A stretch of DNA of 64,000 bases. Source: Paraphysomonas bandaiensis (Eukaryota; Chrysophyceae). Positions within the stretch are counted from its first letter, which is position 1; every line of letters begins with the position of its first letter. A program made the translations under genes and the position numbers. The notes under the pieces are model-generated. The model was not told the origin of the DNA, did no database searches, and worked only from the letters and a program-made list of their open reading frames with translations. Shown here piece after piece: positions 1-13,178 of the stretch. The stretch lies in NCBI GenBank assembly GCA_965644295.1, contig CBFFRP010000066.1, forward strand, positions 310,001-374,000, given 5' to 3'.

Positions 1-1
1 A

Positions 2-990
2 CCTACAGGACAGCCATCAGGTCAGCCGTCATATCAACCCACTGGACAACCTTCTGGCCAACCTAGCAGACAGCCTTCAGGTCAGCCATCTGGTAAACCA
101 ACAGGACAACCATCAGGTCAGCCATCTAGTGAACCAACTGGACAGCCATCATATCAACCCACAGGTGAGCCATCTGGGATTCCTACAGGACAGCCATCTC
201 GTGAACCAACAGCACAACCATCTGGGCAACCTACAGGACAGCCATCAGGTCATCCGTCATGTCAACCCACTGGACAGCCGTCTGGCCAACCTAGCAGACA
301 GCCATCTGGGATCCCTACTGGACAGCCAACAGGGGAGCCATCTCGGATCCCTACAGGACAGCCATCTGGGATCCCAACAGGACAGCCATCTGGCCAATCT
401 AGTGAACGACCAACAGGACAACCATTAGGTCAGCCATCTAGTGAACCAACAGGACAGCCATCTGGGAGCCCCACAGGTGAGCTATCTGGTATCCCTACAG
501 GACAGCCTTCTGGTGAACCAACAGCACAACCATCTGGGCAACCTACAGGACAGCCATCAGGTCAGCCGTCATGTCAACCCACTGGACAGCCGTCTGGCCA
601 ACCTAGCAGACAGCCATCTGGGATCCCTACTGGACAGCCATCTGGTGAACCAACAGGACAGCCATCAGGGGAGCCATCTGGTGAACCTACAGGAAAACTA
701 TTAGGTCAGCCATCTGGTGAACCTACAGGACAACCATTAGGTCAGCCATCTAGTGAACCAACAGGACAGCCATCAGGTGAACCTGCAGGACATCCATTAG
801 GTGAGCCATCTGGGATCTCTACAGAACAGCCATCAGGTCAACCCACAGGTGAGCCATCTGGGATCCCCACTGGACAGCCATCTGGGAGCCCCACAGGTGA
901 GCCATCTGGTATCCCAACAGGTCAGCCATCATGTCAACCTACAGGACAGACACCAGGGCTATCTACTGGACAGCCGTCTGGGCAACAACA
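2..990 (+). repeat. Coding tandem repeat, about 15 bp unit (PSGQP/PTGQP)
   Basis: In-frame 15-base units encode variations of Gly-Gln-Pro-Ser and Gly-Gln-Pro-Thr. Higher-order blocks recur: the stretch around 200-330 reappears nearly unchanged at 530-640. The array is continuous with the downstream membrane protein in the same frame. Similar repeats form extended stalks in stramenopile surface proteins. Confidence 0.9.
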
Positions 991-3900
991 TTCGACTTTT
1001 CCATCGCAGCATGCTCCTTTAGTTGCACATTTACCTGAGATATTACGTATGGACTGGACTGCGTATCGAGATCGCGTTACACTTTCAATTCAGCTCTCAA
1101 ACAGAGGCTATGTCTATTGTGCAAGCGTTGAATCTATGGTAATCGTCGTTACTGTTAATTCTGTAATTTCTGCAAACAATTTTGACTATGTGGACGACGC
1201 TTCTGTTAACGCCTCAATCTCGATTACATCTCTGACACCGTCCACGAATTACACACTTTATTGCGTCACGCAAAACAATGACTTGTTAGCTACCTCGTAT
1301 GAAGAAATGCTCTCGAATGCAGTCGTTTGGAAAACTCTATGTTGTAAGAGCATATATGTGGATTTGAATATGTTTGTGCTGCAAGCGTATAGTGTGGGAT
1401 GGAATATGGTTGCAGTTACCCTTTCGGCAGCTCCATCATCCGGCAGTGATGTGTGGATATCTGCTGAGGTGTCAAATAGCAGTGGTTCGTACACTGTATC
1501 CCCCTTTCTGGATGACACTGTGACTGTTGCGCATTCCTCATGGTCGAAAACTCATTTCTTCACTGTCGCCAACTGTGCGCCGGGACTGTACACACTACAG
1601 GTGACGATGATGGATTTTTCAGTGCAGCAGGAGTATGATGTGGTCTTCCGAAGTGGGCAGTCGTTCACTGTAGAGCCCTCTGCAGTAGAACCCAGCACCC
1701 CGCGTTTAACGTCAGCACAGTTCTCGAAGAGTGGTGAGTCCGCTGTCCTGAAATTTGATTCACCTACGGACAAGGCGCGATATTCCTCATATTTCAAGTG
1801 CTCTCGTCTCCTGAATGTAGCTGGGGCCTCATCGTCAGACTGTCTTTGGACCTCGGCCACCACACTTACTGTGTATTTCAAAGGGCCTCTTCTTCCTGAA
1901 GTGGGTGATAGTGTGGTGCTACTACCGGGTCAACTGCGAGCGCAATGCACCTCCACATCATCAGAGTGTACAGGCTGGGCTACTGTGAACAGAACAGAGA
2001 TGGTTTTAGCTGCCCCCTATGACCCCATCTCACCAACGCTCGTTGTGACATACCCAAAGGTCTCCAGTCTCTGCGACAGACCTGTGATCGATATTACTGC
2101 CTCCTCTGGTTCTGGTGGTCGACCATGGAAACACTTTAACATTACTGTGACCAGTGCTAGCAATACTGTTCATACAGTTCAGAAATGGCTTACAGAGAAT
2201 TACGTGATTAGCCCACCGCCTGCAATACCAGCCCAACTATTTCAAGGTGGTTATAGGTACATCTTTGAGCTATGGCTGTGCAACTTTCTCGGTGAATGCA
2301 GCTCTGCGATAGCTATCATAAAACGAGTGAATGATATTCTGCCGTATGTTTCTATGGTGGGAAAACTCTCGCGACAAATATTCACTTACACTCCTCTGAC
2401 ACTGCAGTCGAATGCTTTTCTAAATGAATGCGATGGATCTGTATCGTATTCCAACTTAATATATGATTGGAAAATATTCGAGGGTGAAGTGGAGCACTCT
2501 GAGTTAGTGTCGTTGTCGAGTGACCCGAGAAAATTTAAGTTACCACCTTATTCTTTGAACGTAAGTTCTGTTTACGAAGTAAAGTTATCTGTCACAAGCT
2601 CTCTGTCGGGTCTGTCGTCGTCAGCAGTTGTATACGTGTCAGTAGTTCAGTCCAATATTGTGGCAATCATCGAGGGAGGATCACAGCAATCATTGCGAAT
2701 CGGCGGGAGCGTGTTATTGGATGCATCTGGCAGTTATGATAAAAACATTCCACCCGAATTACGCCCTCCAGCTGAGAGCAGTGGGTTTGAATTCCGTTGG
2801 ACTTGTATGCAGTTGTTTCCAGCTCTCCTTCTGCGGTGTGATGATTTGAATATACATTCGAATAGTATCACAACTCCACATTTACTACATATATTTACTA
2901 CGAATAAGACAAAGGAGCACTCGGAGTATTCGATAAGTGTGGAGGTGCTTAGTATTGCTGACGGCAGGCAGGCAGAGAGCTCAGTGGTTGTACGAGTGAC
3001 TGAAGCATTGGCTCCGATTGTGACTATAAGGAGGAGCGGAGCAGCGAGTGGTGTCAACCCTTCGTCTTCCATGGTTTTGCTGGGAACTGTGCAATTAGAT
3101 GTCGCCCAATCAGCATTTTGGACCATCAACGAGCCTTCTGTTGCTCTCTCTTCTATCACATCTACGGCGACATATGTATCACTAGCGAAAGGGCTACAGT
3201 CCGTCAATTTGGTGGTTAGTGCCGGCTCTATTCCTGGTCGGTCGGTTCCCTATGTGTTTTCACTTACCTGCGGCTCGTCCACAGCATCATTGACAGTGAT
3301 TTTTAATACTCCTCCTCAGCCTGGTCTACTTGCAGTGTTCCCTCCCTCAGGTATAGCGTGGGATACAGTCTTTACACTCATTGCGGAGTCTTGGACTGAT
3401 GAAGACTTGCCGTTGTCCTATGTATTGGGTTATGTGGAGAATGGCCACTATCCGATTGTGAGAAGTCGGTTGGAGACGTCTTACGCCAGCTCCACATTTC
3501 CACCTGGGGACAATATGAATGGATACGCACTATTGTGTTATGTTCATGTGATGGATAGTTTGGATGCAGTTTCTCGGTTGCAGACGTCAGTTGTGGTTCG
3601 TTCCAATACAGCCCTCTCAGCAACATTAGCAAGCGAGAAGTTTCGATTGGAACTAGAATCGAGTGGAAACAATATTGAGTTGACAAAGCAAATCCTCTCA
3701 TTGTCCAGTTCTTATCTGAATACCAAGAACTGCTCCTCAGCGCCTAACTGTACCAGTCTGAACCGTCACGATTGTTTTAGTGTTGATCATACATGTGGTT
3801 CATGCTTGGCTGGGTATGTGGGAGAAGAGGGTGCATCTAACCATGGTTGTGTACCGGAAAGCGATTTGTTAACACCTTCTCCAGGTGTGGTTTGTGGCAC

Positions 3901-6900
3901 TGACGATGACTGCAGTGTATGGGAGTACTGTAAGGATTTGGAGTCACCCTCCGTTTGTGATTATCTTCGGAAGACATGTACCGGCAACTGCTCGCATCGA
4001 GGCACTTGCGTACTTCAGGACAGTGACAGCGGAGCTGTTGTGTCCGAGTGTCTATTGATTGATTCTTCATGTGAGGCGAAGTGTCTATGTGATAAAGGAT
4101 TCGGTGGCTTGTTTTGTGAGTATACAGCTGAGGAGGCGAGAGTACGCACTAATATGAGAGAAGCTAATCTCAAGGAGTTAGATGGAGTCACTGGAGTGAA
4201 TGATCCAACTGTGGATTCGATTTTGGAGTGGCAACAAATATTAGTTACACTTACAACACAACCGAGTGAACTATCCGAAGTGGGGGCTGAGCATGGTCTC
4301 AATATTGCTGATGTGATTTTAAGTAATGCTACACTGCAATCGGTGGACACATATGAGGCGTATAGTGACACGCTGACAGCAGTAGATAGCATTGCCACTG
4401 TTTCAATCAATATTTTGTTATCCTCATTGACCTCGTCCAATATCACTCGTCACCGCAGTCTCCTTTTCAACGAGAGCTCATTCATCGCCTCCCGAGTTGC
4501 GTCCGCGCTGGACACGTATGGGTCAGGTGTAAGAAGATCTCTGATTGAGGGCCAACGCGGCAATCGGATTTTACGAAAGTCATTTCAACAAATTACAGAA
4601 GTTTTTTCCTTTTCAGTGAATAGCGAAGATATTTCAATGGCAGTACCACAGTCATTTGCAAAGACATCAGCTGGATTACTGCCCTCGTCTTTCCAATTTC
4701 TTAGAAACAGTACACGTCACCCCTCGCGGAGTTTAAAGGTTTCATTGAGTAGTATTCGGTCGAAGCTTTATGACAATGGGAATTACAATTCGGATGTGTT
4801 GCAAATGGCTATTGATGGCGCAATATACACCAACGATTCTTTCAAGATAATTATACAAAATAATTATCCTATCTACTACGGCCGAGTACACGCCAACAAT
4901 ACCACATTTAATGTAACTTGTGATCGTGATGTGTACACCACTCACATAATACCCTGTCACCCGTCAGTTGTGAACGTCACTTGTAATGGCACTGCCGCAA
5001 AAGTACGGTTACGTTGCCCGGATATTTTCTCTGCACCTCATTGCCGAGTCTTGTCTACCAGAGGGAACTTCAACTGCACTGTTGACTCTTATACTGTGTG
5101 GAACACCACATGCTTGTGTCGGCTCACTTCATCAGGATATCACTTCGGAGGTAATGATCTGTCATCGTATGATACAAACCCTTCTCCCTCTCAGCGACGC
5201 GTGGACGAGACAGGGCAAGAGCAGGCAATTCTGCGAGAGTCGGGGTATGTGGAGCTCGTGAGCACATCAGAGTACGTTGCTGGCGACTTTACTGCAACCG
5301 TTGTTTTGGCTCAGGAGTTCGATTCACCTGAGGACTTGCAAGCAGTACTCTTGGTTGTATCGTTGTTCGGAACAATTTGGGGCATGGGATTCCTTGCAAT
5401 GTGTTATATGTTTGCAACGTCAGCGTATTTTTCCAAAAGTGAAAAATTAAAACAGTGTGCGACGACCCCGAGTCTTGACCTCAATAGTGAATCCCCAAAT
5501 ACAATTTCTACGGATTCGATGAAAATGCGTCTTCATTCATATGTGAAGGAGGTTTTCCCGGCAGTGTACAACGCAGAATCGCCGTGGAGTCGATTGTGGA
5601 GAGAGCTGAAGAGCCATCATCGTTACATAGCTTTAGTTCTTTCGAAAGACTATACGAATACAGTGAACCACAGAATTCGAGTGTTGTTACACCTGTTAAC
5701 AACACTTTCTATGCTGATGTTTTTCCTGGCGTTGTTGTATGACTTTGAGGTAATTGCATTAATATTTTCATCCAACAATATCTATAATATATTATATTGC
5801 TTTTCATCTCGCTAATGACGTTCATATAGTATCCAGAAGATAATGGAAAATGTGAGGCTCATACCACTGCCTCACAGTGTGCAACTGAGAAGTCGATGCT
5901 AGATTCATCCCAGAGAATTTGTCAGTGGGTTGAAGATGACGACACGATTGGGGAATACTCGTGTGTATTTGTTAGCCCTGAGGTTTCTCTGAAGGTACCT
6001 AAACTCCCTTTTCCATCTTTTCATTGGTCTTTACATCTCCTCTGTACGTGTTCATTAGGCTATCCTGATTGCCTCTGTTATATGCTCCATCTTCAGCATG
6101 TTCGGAAATGCAATTGTCGATTTTATATTCGACATTCTAGCTGCTCCCACTGCATGTTGCTCTAGGCAAAATACCGCTGAGCAAATAAACGGTCAGATCC
6201 AATGGCGTGTGTCTCAATTTGGCAGACGAGTTTCAGCCATAACTACAAATTTATCTGATCAATTTAGGAGTAGTGTGGGGAGGAAGAGAAAAACGTCGTC
6301 TTTCATAACGATTGAATCCACACGTCATCTGCCATATTCTTGTATTGCTGCCCAGCAGTTGGCGTTATCTTCGTTTGGCAGTATCGTGGCAGAAGTAAAT
6401 CCGTCGTTACAGTCCATTGAACGTCGTTCCAGTCGTAGTCAGCGCTTAAGCAGAAATACGGATGCATCCCACCCACATTCGACTAGTTTTCAGTCCTATT
6501 ACGGCCTCTGTCCCGTAAGCCAACGGTCTGAGGGAGTGGATAAAGTGGCAGCAATTCCGTCTACTGTTCTGTCCATCTCAACGGATGATTTATATACAGA
6601 CCTGTGTAGCGATATTGTGGAGCAAATGAGACACCTGAGAACCACTAGACAAAAGGATGCATTTGTGATGGCCTGGTGGTATGGATAATGTTATGTTGTT
6701 CTATATTTTGTTGCTTTTAATGTGTTTCTTGCAGCTTGGGGAATAATGGTCAATTCAAGCCAGAGTATGCGAGTATTATTGAAAAAAGACTGAAGGAACA
6801 CCTTGCTTTTGTTCAGAAGGAAGTGGCTCTCAAGCGGAATAAATTGAATCAAATCGAAGACATATATATTGGTCTGGAGCTGCTCCACATGTTTGTGCTG

Positions 6901-8394
6901 GATGTCGTCGGTAGAGGTAAAAAGTGTTCATACGTTTCGCATTATGCGATATTGCAATCTTCACCGCAATAAACGTACTTACCTACTTTGTGTATGTAGC
7001 TTCACCGGCAGCCAAAATATTTGAGACAAAATCAGAGGAAGAGTGAGTTGACTATGATACACTAATGAACCATTGTTGATATCTCGTATATGCTGTGTTG
7101 TGTTTTTGCAGATTTCGCCACACCTACGTTGTTTCAAAGTTTGTAAAAGGCATAATGTGGACTTTGGTTGTGCTGTTGAATCTCTGCTTTATTTTTTACT
7201 CCATGTTACGAGGTCTACAACGAGGACTCGAGTGGCAGATGATGTTTCTTTTTGCATGCATTCTGCAATTTCTATTTGAGATTTTGCTGTATGAGTCGTC
7301 TGAAGTCGCCATAATTCATTTTGTCATTCCAAGTTTAGTCCGGTATGAAGTTATGGCTGCTCAATCTGCACTCTACAATGCAATTGAAAGTATCAGTAAT
7401 ATGTCAGAAGAAACGAACGATCTGATACTTGACACGCCTCAGTATTTGTTTGTATCCGTAAATGTTGCCAAATTTTTCCCTCATCAATTGGAGAGTGCAA
7501 TTGTACGGTCCTATCACAGCCTTTATCCGGGTGCAGTGGCTAATAATTGGAAAGGCAGGAGTGAATTTTACTGTAGAAGAGGTGCTGTGGTTCCTTCCGG
7601 TCGAACTTATACTAGACGTTTCTCTGTGATAGCTCTGTTATCTCTCTTGGTTCAACAACTCGGCGCAGTGAGCAGCACTTGGCAGCGCATGATCATTCAT
7701 CTTCTCCAGCCACTCTTTGCTGTATCTCTGATCATGATGTGGCAATATATGTGGTATCATCCCATATATTTCATATTTCTGCTGGTACTTGCAGTGTATG
7801 TCGGATACCGCTATCTCTCCTCGTGGAAAAATCAGGTTGAAGAGCGGATTTCAAATAAGGTTGGTCAGTGCCCAGCATTAGTGTCACCCGATTCCTCTGC
7901 TTCTTGTGTTCCTGGAGAGGAGGGAATGCATCGTCTGAAAACTGACAGTGCTCATGTAGCCACGGAAGAGGGACACAGTCCCCATCACCTCTCCAGCAGT
8001 GACCCTACTATCCATCAGCAGCGACACATGAACGATTTCCCCTCCATTGTAGAAGTGGGGCTCGACACCACCATTGTCCCACTTCTACCAGCAACTGCAC
8101 TTGATCCCATTGTTGCTGCGGACACAGATACCGAAGGTGCTGCTGCTGGTGGGAATATTTTATATGGCGATTCTAGTAATATTCGTCCTGCTGAGAAAAG
8201 TGCAATGAGTAAAGTTGCGCATCTGCTAGATATGGATTTTTCCTCTGATAGTGAGCTCGAATGTCCTGACTTATTCAAAGAAGTGTAAGGATAAAAATCT
8301 CAAATATATGTTTTGTGATTTTAACAATTATTACTTTCTCATCAGATTTGGTGACGATTATGAATACGATGATTCAACTGAATTTGAACTCTGA
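2..8394 (+). CDS. Giant GQPSGQPT-repeat / REJ / EGF-like / GPS-like polycystin-type membrane protein (5' partial)
   Basis: The frame is open from base 2, so the gene starts outside the window. Proposed exons are 2-5749, 5830-5994, 6059-6678, 6735-6916, 7000-7042, 7112-8284 and 8346-8394. All junctions are GT-AG, and the total of 7980 nt is divisible by three (2659 visible residues). Residues 1-330 are a P-[ST]-G-[QEI] repeat stalk. A region near 775-1050 resembles the REJ (receptor for egg jelly) module. About 1242-1375 is Cys-rich and ends in an EGF-like module. A Cys-Trp-Cys-x-Cys cluster near 1692-1706 resembles a GPS autoproteolysis site. About seven membrane segments follow (first near 1780-1806), with a Cys-rich extracellular loop after the second. 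The tail is acidic. This order matches PKD1/PKDREJ-type polycystin relatives. I infer a surface receptor or channel-like protein; I see no clear pore motif or PLAT domain. Likely a protist-specific variant. Confidence 0.8.
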
Positions 8395-9436
8395 TACGTT
8401 TTGTGGAGACAAAAATCGAAACCAACCGAAGTATGCACATATCGTGCGACAAGAGACTTGTGTGGTATCAAGCGTGTATAAGATACAGAAAATGAGTTAT
8501 TGATCTTGAGGTATGCTGTATTTGGTAATACAAATTTTGTAACATATATTTCTGTTTTAGTTTAATTATAGTGTCCAATGCAGTATGTTGCATGTATGTT
8601 TCCAATAAATAGTAGCATCAGTTTTTAATACGTAATACCACGATTTTACATCTTAAACAACCGCAATATAAGTTCTCTCTATTTACACTCTAAAACAAAC
8701 ACTAAGAGTTTGATATCTTCCATCTTCAATTTTAGCACGCTTTTGAATGAAATCATTATTGATACTTGAGTCATGAAACACTTGCGTGAATACGTCCGAG
8801 GATTCAGTTTCGGCAATATGTTCCTTTGTCTTTGACACCATCATCACTACGAAAACTGCATTCTCCTTCCTCGTCCTTGATGTTTGATTGTGGTGGTAGT
8901 CTTGCTGGTGTTAATACTCCATACGTAATAAGCCCTCCATGTGTGGACTGTGGAGATTTGTGTATCGACAGCTGATTGCATCGTCTTTTCAGAATCTCAG
9001 TGCCCAAGACTGTTGCCCTGGGCATCCCCGTGTGGGGCCCGATACTCTTATAAGGGCTGCGTCTAGCACCTCCGATACCCCGGGGGGCGACGCAATACAC
9101 CCTTAATAAGGCTAGTGTGAATTTATGTCATTACGATATATATATATCCAGTAATTTTGCTTTCATTGTGTTCTATATATGAGCTTCTTGCAATTACGAT
9201 TCGAATTTATGGAGAACAACATACCCCAAAAGGCGTAATACGTCATTCGCGACGTTTGTTGAGCAACTTATATGGTACTGAGACCACTTTAGGGATTGCT
9301 ATCCAAGGATTGATTCTCTTGTCATACGAATCATGGAAATTGTGACAACAAAATTTTTATTTGATAGTCGTCTCGTATTATCTTGATGAAGCTGCAAGAG
9401 AAGGGCTTGCAAGGAAGAAAGTAAGATATTGGAGCT
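8395..9436. other. Intergenic, no supported gene
   Basis: This holds the 3' flank of the polycystin-type gene, with AT-rich sequence and a possible polyadenylation stretch around 8600. A locally GC-rich patch at 9000-9100 is unlike its surroundings. The short open frames here have no recognisable domain and no convincing splice partners. Confidence 0.5.
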
Positions 9437-9862
9437 ATGAATCTACAGCGCTTCCAAACACTCACTCGTGAAGTTCGGGAAGCTGTCAATAAGCGAGGAC
9501 AGTGGAATGGGCTGTGGAATCAACAGCGTAAAGAACTCATAGTTCATTCTTATTCCAAGGATGGCAAGAAATATATCGCCTTGTTCAATGCTTATCATAG
9601 ATCACCTACGAAGTCTACCACCAATGCTGTGCCTGTGTGCTCCGACTACGGTAAGATGTTTGCAGGATGTGATGTATTCAATTCGCAGATTAAAGATAGG
9701 ATATGGCCACGTCAGCATGTTAGTGGAGGGCATCTAGACGAAAGTGGAAAGTGTAGCTCGTTTGCGTTCGGCTGTGGTTCGCAAAATACGTTCCATGCGT
9801 ATTGTAGTACTTGTTCGATAGATACAAATAGTATCGATTATTATAGTTCTGTAACTCGTTAG
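9437..9862 (+). pseudogene. Possible PiggyBac-like (DDE_Tnp_1_7) transposase C-terminal fragment
   Basis: A 141-residue open frame contains a segment around residues 48-95 with Tyr-Gly-Lys-Met-x-x-Gly-Cys-Asp. This resembles the Tyr-x-x-x-Met-x-Gly-x-Asp motif of PiggyBac-type transposases, followed by the usual Trp. A real PiggyBac protein is about 500-600 residues and I found no catalytic domain upstream, so this would be a decayed end fragment. The resemblance is by eye and weak. It could also be a chance ORF or an orphan gene. Confidence 0.3.
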
Positions 9863-10899
9863 CTGGCGAATTGTAGACACATGCCGATACTCTATCTAAG
9901 AAAACTATAGAATAGAGGGGTACCGTGATTGGTTTACTCAATGTTGTATTAATTCAATTTTATATCATTGGATTGAGACTATGGTTACAGACTATGGTTT
10001 AGTCTAATTATATACACACTGGATATAGTTGCGGAGCTGAGTACATACATACCTAAATTAAAAACTACAATAGCCATGTATATATAAAAGCAGTTATAAA
10101 TAGTGTTGTTAATTGTAGTTATTTTGCGATTGCTATATCAATGTTTATGAATAATGTCTCTAATTTATTTTTACAGTTCTGGATCTGGCCGATCAGTGCA
10201 GTGACTATGAGAAAAGATCAAGCACGAGTGCTACACTTCACGTTCTGAAAGAGATGAGAAATTTAATGCCACCTAGGCATTAACTCAGCAATATCGTTCC
10301 TCTATTTTCAGTATTTTCATAGTGTAGTGGATGCTCATTTCGAAGAACTTATGAGTGTCGAAGAGAACAGAAAAAATTAGCTAACCCTCTTCAATAATGA
10401 ACCAGCAGTGAACCTTATGTACTAAACATCCTACCAGCAATCTAACATGCTTAAGGAGGTTAGGTTGTCAAAGTGATGTAGATGCATGATAAGGTGCAAC
10501 CAAGGCGAGTTCTAAAAGGTGTATCACTGGATGGGTATCATTTCGAAGTTAAAGATATGCATCATGATTACTTTTTGCTACTTTTCTCTATCAACAGTGG
10601 AGCATATTTATGCTAAGTGCTTAACAATTTATGAGTGATGTCAGTTGTGATGGAACATGCAGTTGGTAATACAAATATCAATCAACTACGACCATAATTC
10701 TAATACACAGAGCTGCCCAAGTAGCTGAGTTGGTGATTCCTTGCTAGTTATATAGTGATCGCTAATTGCTAGTTCGAGTAATTATTTACTATAATCGAGA
10801 CTTTGAATGAAAGGTTTTGGTAGTTAAGCAATAAACAACTCAAAGTGAACACAACTTCTCACTTCTCACATTGATTTAAGTGTTTATTAATCTCAAAGT
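9863..10899. other. Intergenic AT-rich DNA with a tRNA-like patch
   Basis: No coding frame is supported. At 10722-10733 there is a perfect match to a pol III A-box consensus (TAGCTGAGTTGG), and at 10771-10780 a B-box-like AGTTCGAGTA. I could not fold a proper cloverleaf, so this may be a tRNA-derived SINE head or chance. Confidence 0.35.
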
Positions 10900-11343
10900 G
10901 AACAAAAATACAGAGAGGATGTTGATACGATCACATGAAGCTATACACACATGCATGCATTAAACTGATTGCTGTGCCACTTCAGGACACTCTCCTATAG
11001 CCTCAAACTACAGCCTTCTCATTGGCTATGGACAGCATTGTGAACCCTTCATTGTTACTGTTGTCATGTTCAGCACAGTCTGCTTCTGGTGTGTGTATGC
11101 TGGCAGGATGCTGCTAGAAACGGCTTGAAGTACTTCTCCAAGTGTGGCTTTGAGGAGACAGTCACATGCAGTCACATGCAGTCGCATGTAGCTGATTGGA
11201 TTGCTTTAATATTCTCTCAATCATGTAAACTAGCATGAAGTTTCATATGGAAGACTGTGTGTCGTCAACAGCAATCAGTTTAATGCATGCATGTGTGTCT
11301 AGCTTCATGTGATCGTATCAACATCCTTTGTGTATTTTTGTTC
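10900..11343. mobile_element. Foldback/MITE-like element with 75-bp inverted terminal repeats
   Basis: Bases 10900-10974 (beginning GAACAAAAATAC) are found again inverted at 11269-11343 with only a few mismatches. About 295 bp lie between the arms and have no coding capacity. The arrangement suits a non-autonomous transposon. I could not see a convincing target-site duplication, so the exact edges are uncertain. Confidence 0.75.
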
Positions 11344-11344
11344 A

Positions 11345-12180
11345 AATATGCCTCATATATTGAGACAATAATGATGTGTATTCCAGCCGTAGTTGCATTG
11401 TAGTTCTATAGAGAATTTTTGCTTCAATATATTTCCGAAGAATGAGATGCCTGCTGCCTGTACAATGCGGATGCTTATGGCCGGGCACATCAAACACTCT
11501 AAAAACAAAAAACTCCATGTTTTGAGGTGATTTCAGTTCAAAAAGTGGCAATATTCATGCATTGACTTCCTATGACATCGAATGATCGTTCATTATATGC
11601 CATCTGAGGTCATCATTGTTGCTTATTTGTTGATATCTTTTACTGTGTGTTCATAATCATGCATCTCTGCAACAGCACAGCAGCCTACTCTACAGATAGA
11701 GCCACCATATTATTATTATATGGATATACTCTTTTCTTAATAAAATCCTGTACTTTTGAGTGTTAATCCATCAGAAAATCGACCTTTTTACAGTATTTGT
11801 GAAAATATTGGTAAAAAAACAGCATGAAATCGAAAAAGCCTGGATTTTTAGTCTAATGCATGTGTATCTAGTGGAGTATCCGCCCAGTGACTGGAGTGCA
11901 TATGAATCCTGCAGTTGCCAACAGATGCCCCCCTCGTTCATACAATGCCTGTGTATGTATATATCAGCCCATCTGTGAAGACAACTGAACACTTAATGGG
12001 TGCTAGCTATACCAGTGAAGTCATACATCCACCTGTTGCCTATGAGGTTCACTGGTTGCATATCCGATAGCGTTCATCAGTTCACTGCATCAATTAAGTG
12101 AAAGAGAGTGTTGTGTGCTGCAGTATTGACGTCAGTGTATAGTGTATAGTGTATAGGGTGACTCTATAAGATACATGGGA
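11345..12180. other. Intergenic, no supported gene
   Basis: AT-rich sequence with short frames on both strands around 11342-11990 that lack domains or introns. A small tandem run of GTGTATA units sits at 12135-12160. Confidence 0.5.
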
Positions 12181-12370
12181 GTGACTGGTGAAGATGTGAT
12201 GCACAGATGCTGTTGTGAGCAGATGTTTCATCAGATGCTACATGAATATGCAGTGAAGTGTTCAGATAAATAGTTACAATTTCTTACTTGAAAGTGCATC
12301 GTGTTCAGCAAAGCAAGATTAAGGTTTAAGTGTAGAGCAAAGTCAACTTCAGTGAAATCCTCAATTCTAT
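12181..12370. repeat. Dispersed repeat, copy A (partner at 18312-18490)
   Basis: About 180 bp align with 18312-18490 in the same orientation. The best-conserved core includes CTTACTTGAAAGTGCAT and AAGCAAGATTAAGG. No ORF spans it. It is probably a transposon-derived or other interspersed repeat. Confidence 0.8.
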
Positions 12371-13178
12371 CAAGGTATGTATGCTTATTCTAAAGATTCT
12401 TTCTGATTATATTGTAGGTGTAGTTAGCGGACAAAGAGATCAAGTCATCAGTATGGTAAAGTAATAGAATATGTCCGTGCATGTACTGTTTCGACACTAG
12501 TCATACACAGTATGTTATCATCTTGCAGATTTGCGTCCGTATCAACAAGAAAGAGTTGGTACACAAGATACTCTTTCTAACGTAGTAATATACAACAATG
12601 AAATTCTATCTGAAACGTTGAATTAAAATATCAACGACTATGTACAATTTTTCAACGGTTACAATATTTCCAACGGCTATAATCGCTACTAGTCATAAGA
12701 TTTAGTTGAAGAAGCTGCGCTACCTAAAAGGTTACGCGGTTGTACCACTACAAAAAGGAGGTAGAGGGTAGAGATATATCTGCTATCTGTCAGCATAGTA
12801 GGAGTAGGTTGAGTAGTATGTTGGGGGGTTAAGTATGCTTATTATTATTAGAAATTTCTTTGAATGCATATTGAGTGTTGACTATAATGTTGAACATATT
12901 TAGCTTTGATAATAATTAAAAACGAAACCTTGAATTGTGGACTCAGTATTATCACATTGCAAGTAAATGTAGAGAATCTTTCATTCTTTGCTTTGAAAAT
13001 AATTGTCCTTAAAAAAAAGATGATGACTTTTGATGAGTGTTCTTCACAACCGGAACTGCTATTGTGCGTACAAATTGGGATGACACAGTTTCACTGCACG
13101 TTAGACAAGAAACACAACACAATGTCCAGAACATATAGCATATATATCGATATGATTCGAACAGAATAGACAGGTGGT
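12371..13178. other. Intergenic between repeat copy A and the Cache gene
   Basis: Low-GC sequence. One 87-residue frame at 12906 lacks recognisable features. This is the 3' flank of the minus-strand Cache-domain gene. Confidence 0.5.

Noticed and set aside
129-1022. Separate short plus-strand proteins rich in Ser-His-Leu within the first kilobase
   Set aside because: They are a shifted frame of the GQPSGQPT coding repeat, which is in frame with the large downstream protein.
8804-9100. 98-residue minus-strand frame in a GC-rich patch
   Set aside because: No ATG start, no recognisable domain and no clear splice partners. Kept only as a note in the intergenic entry.
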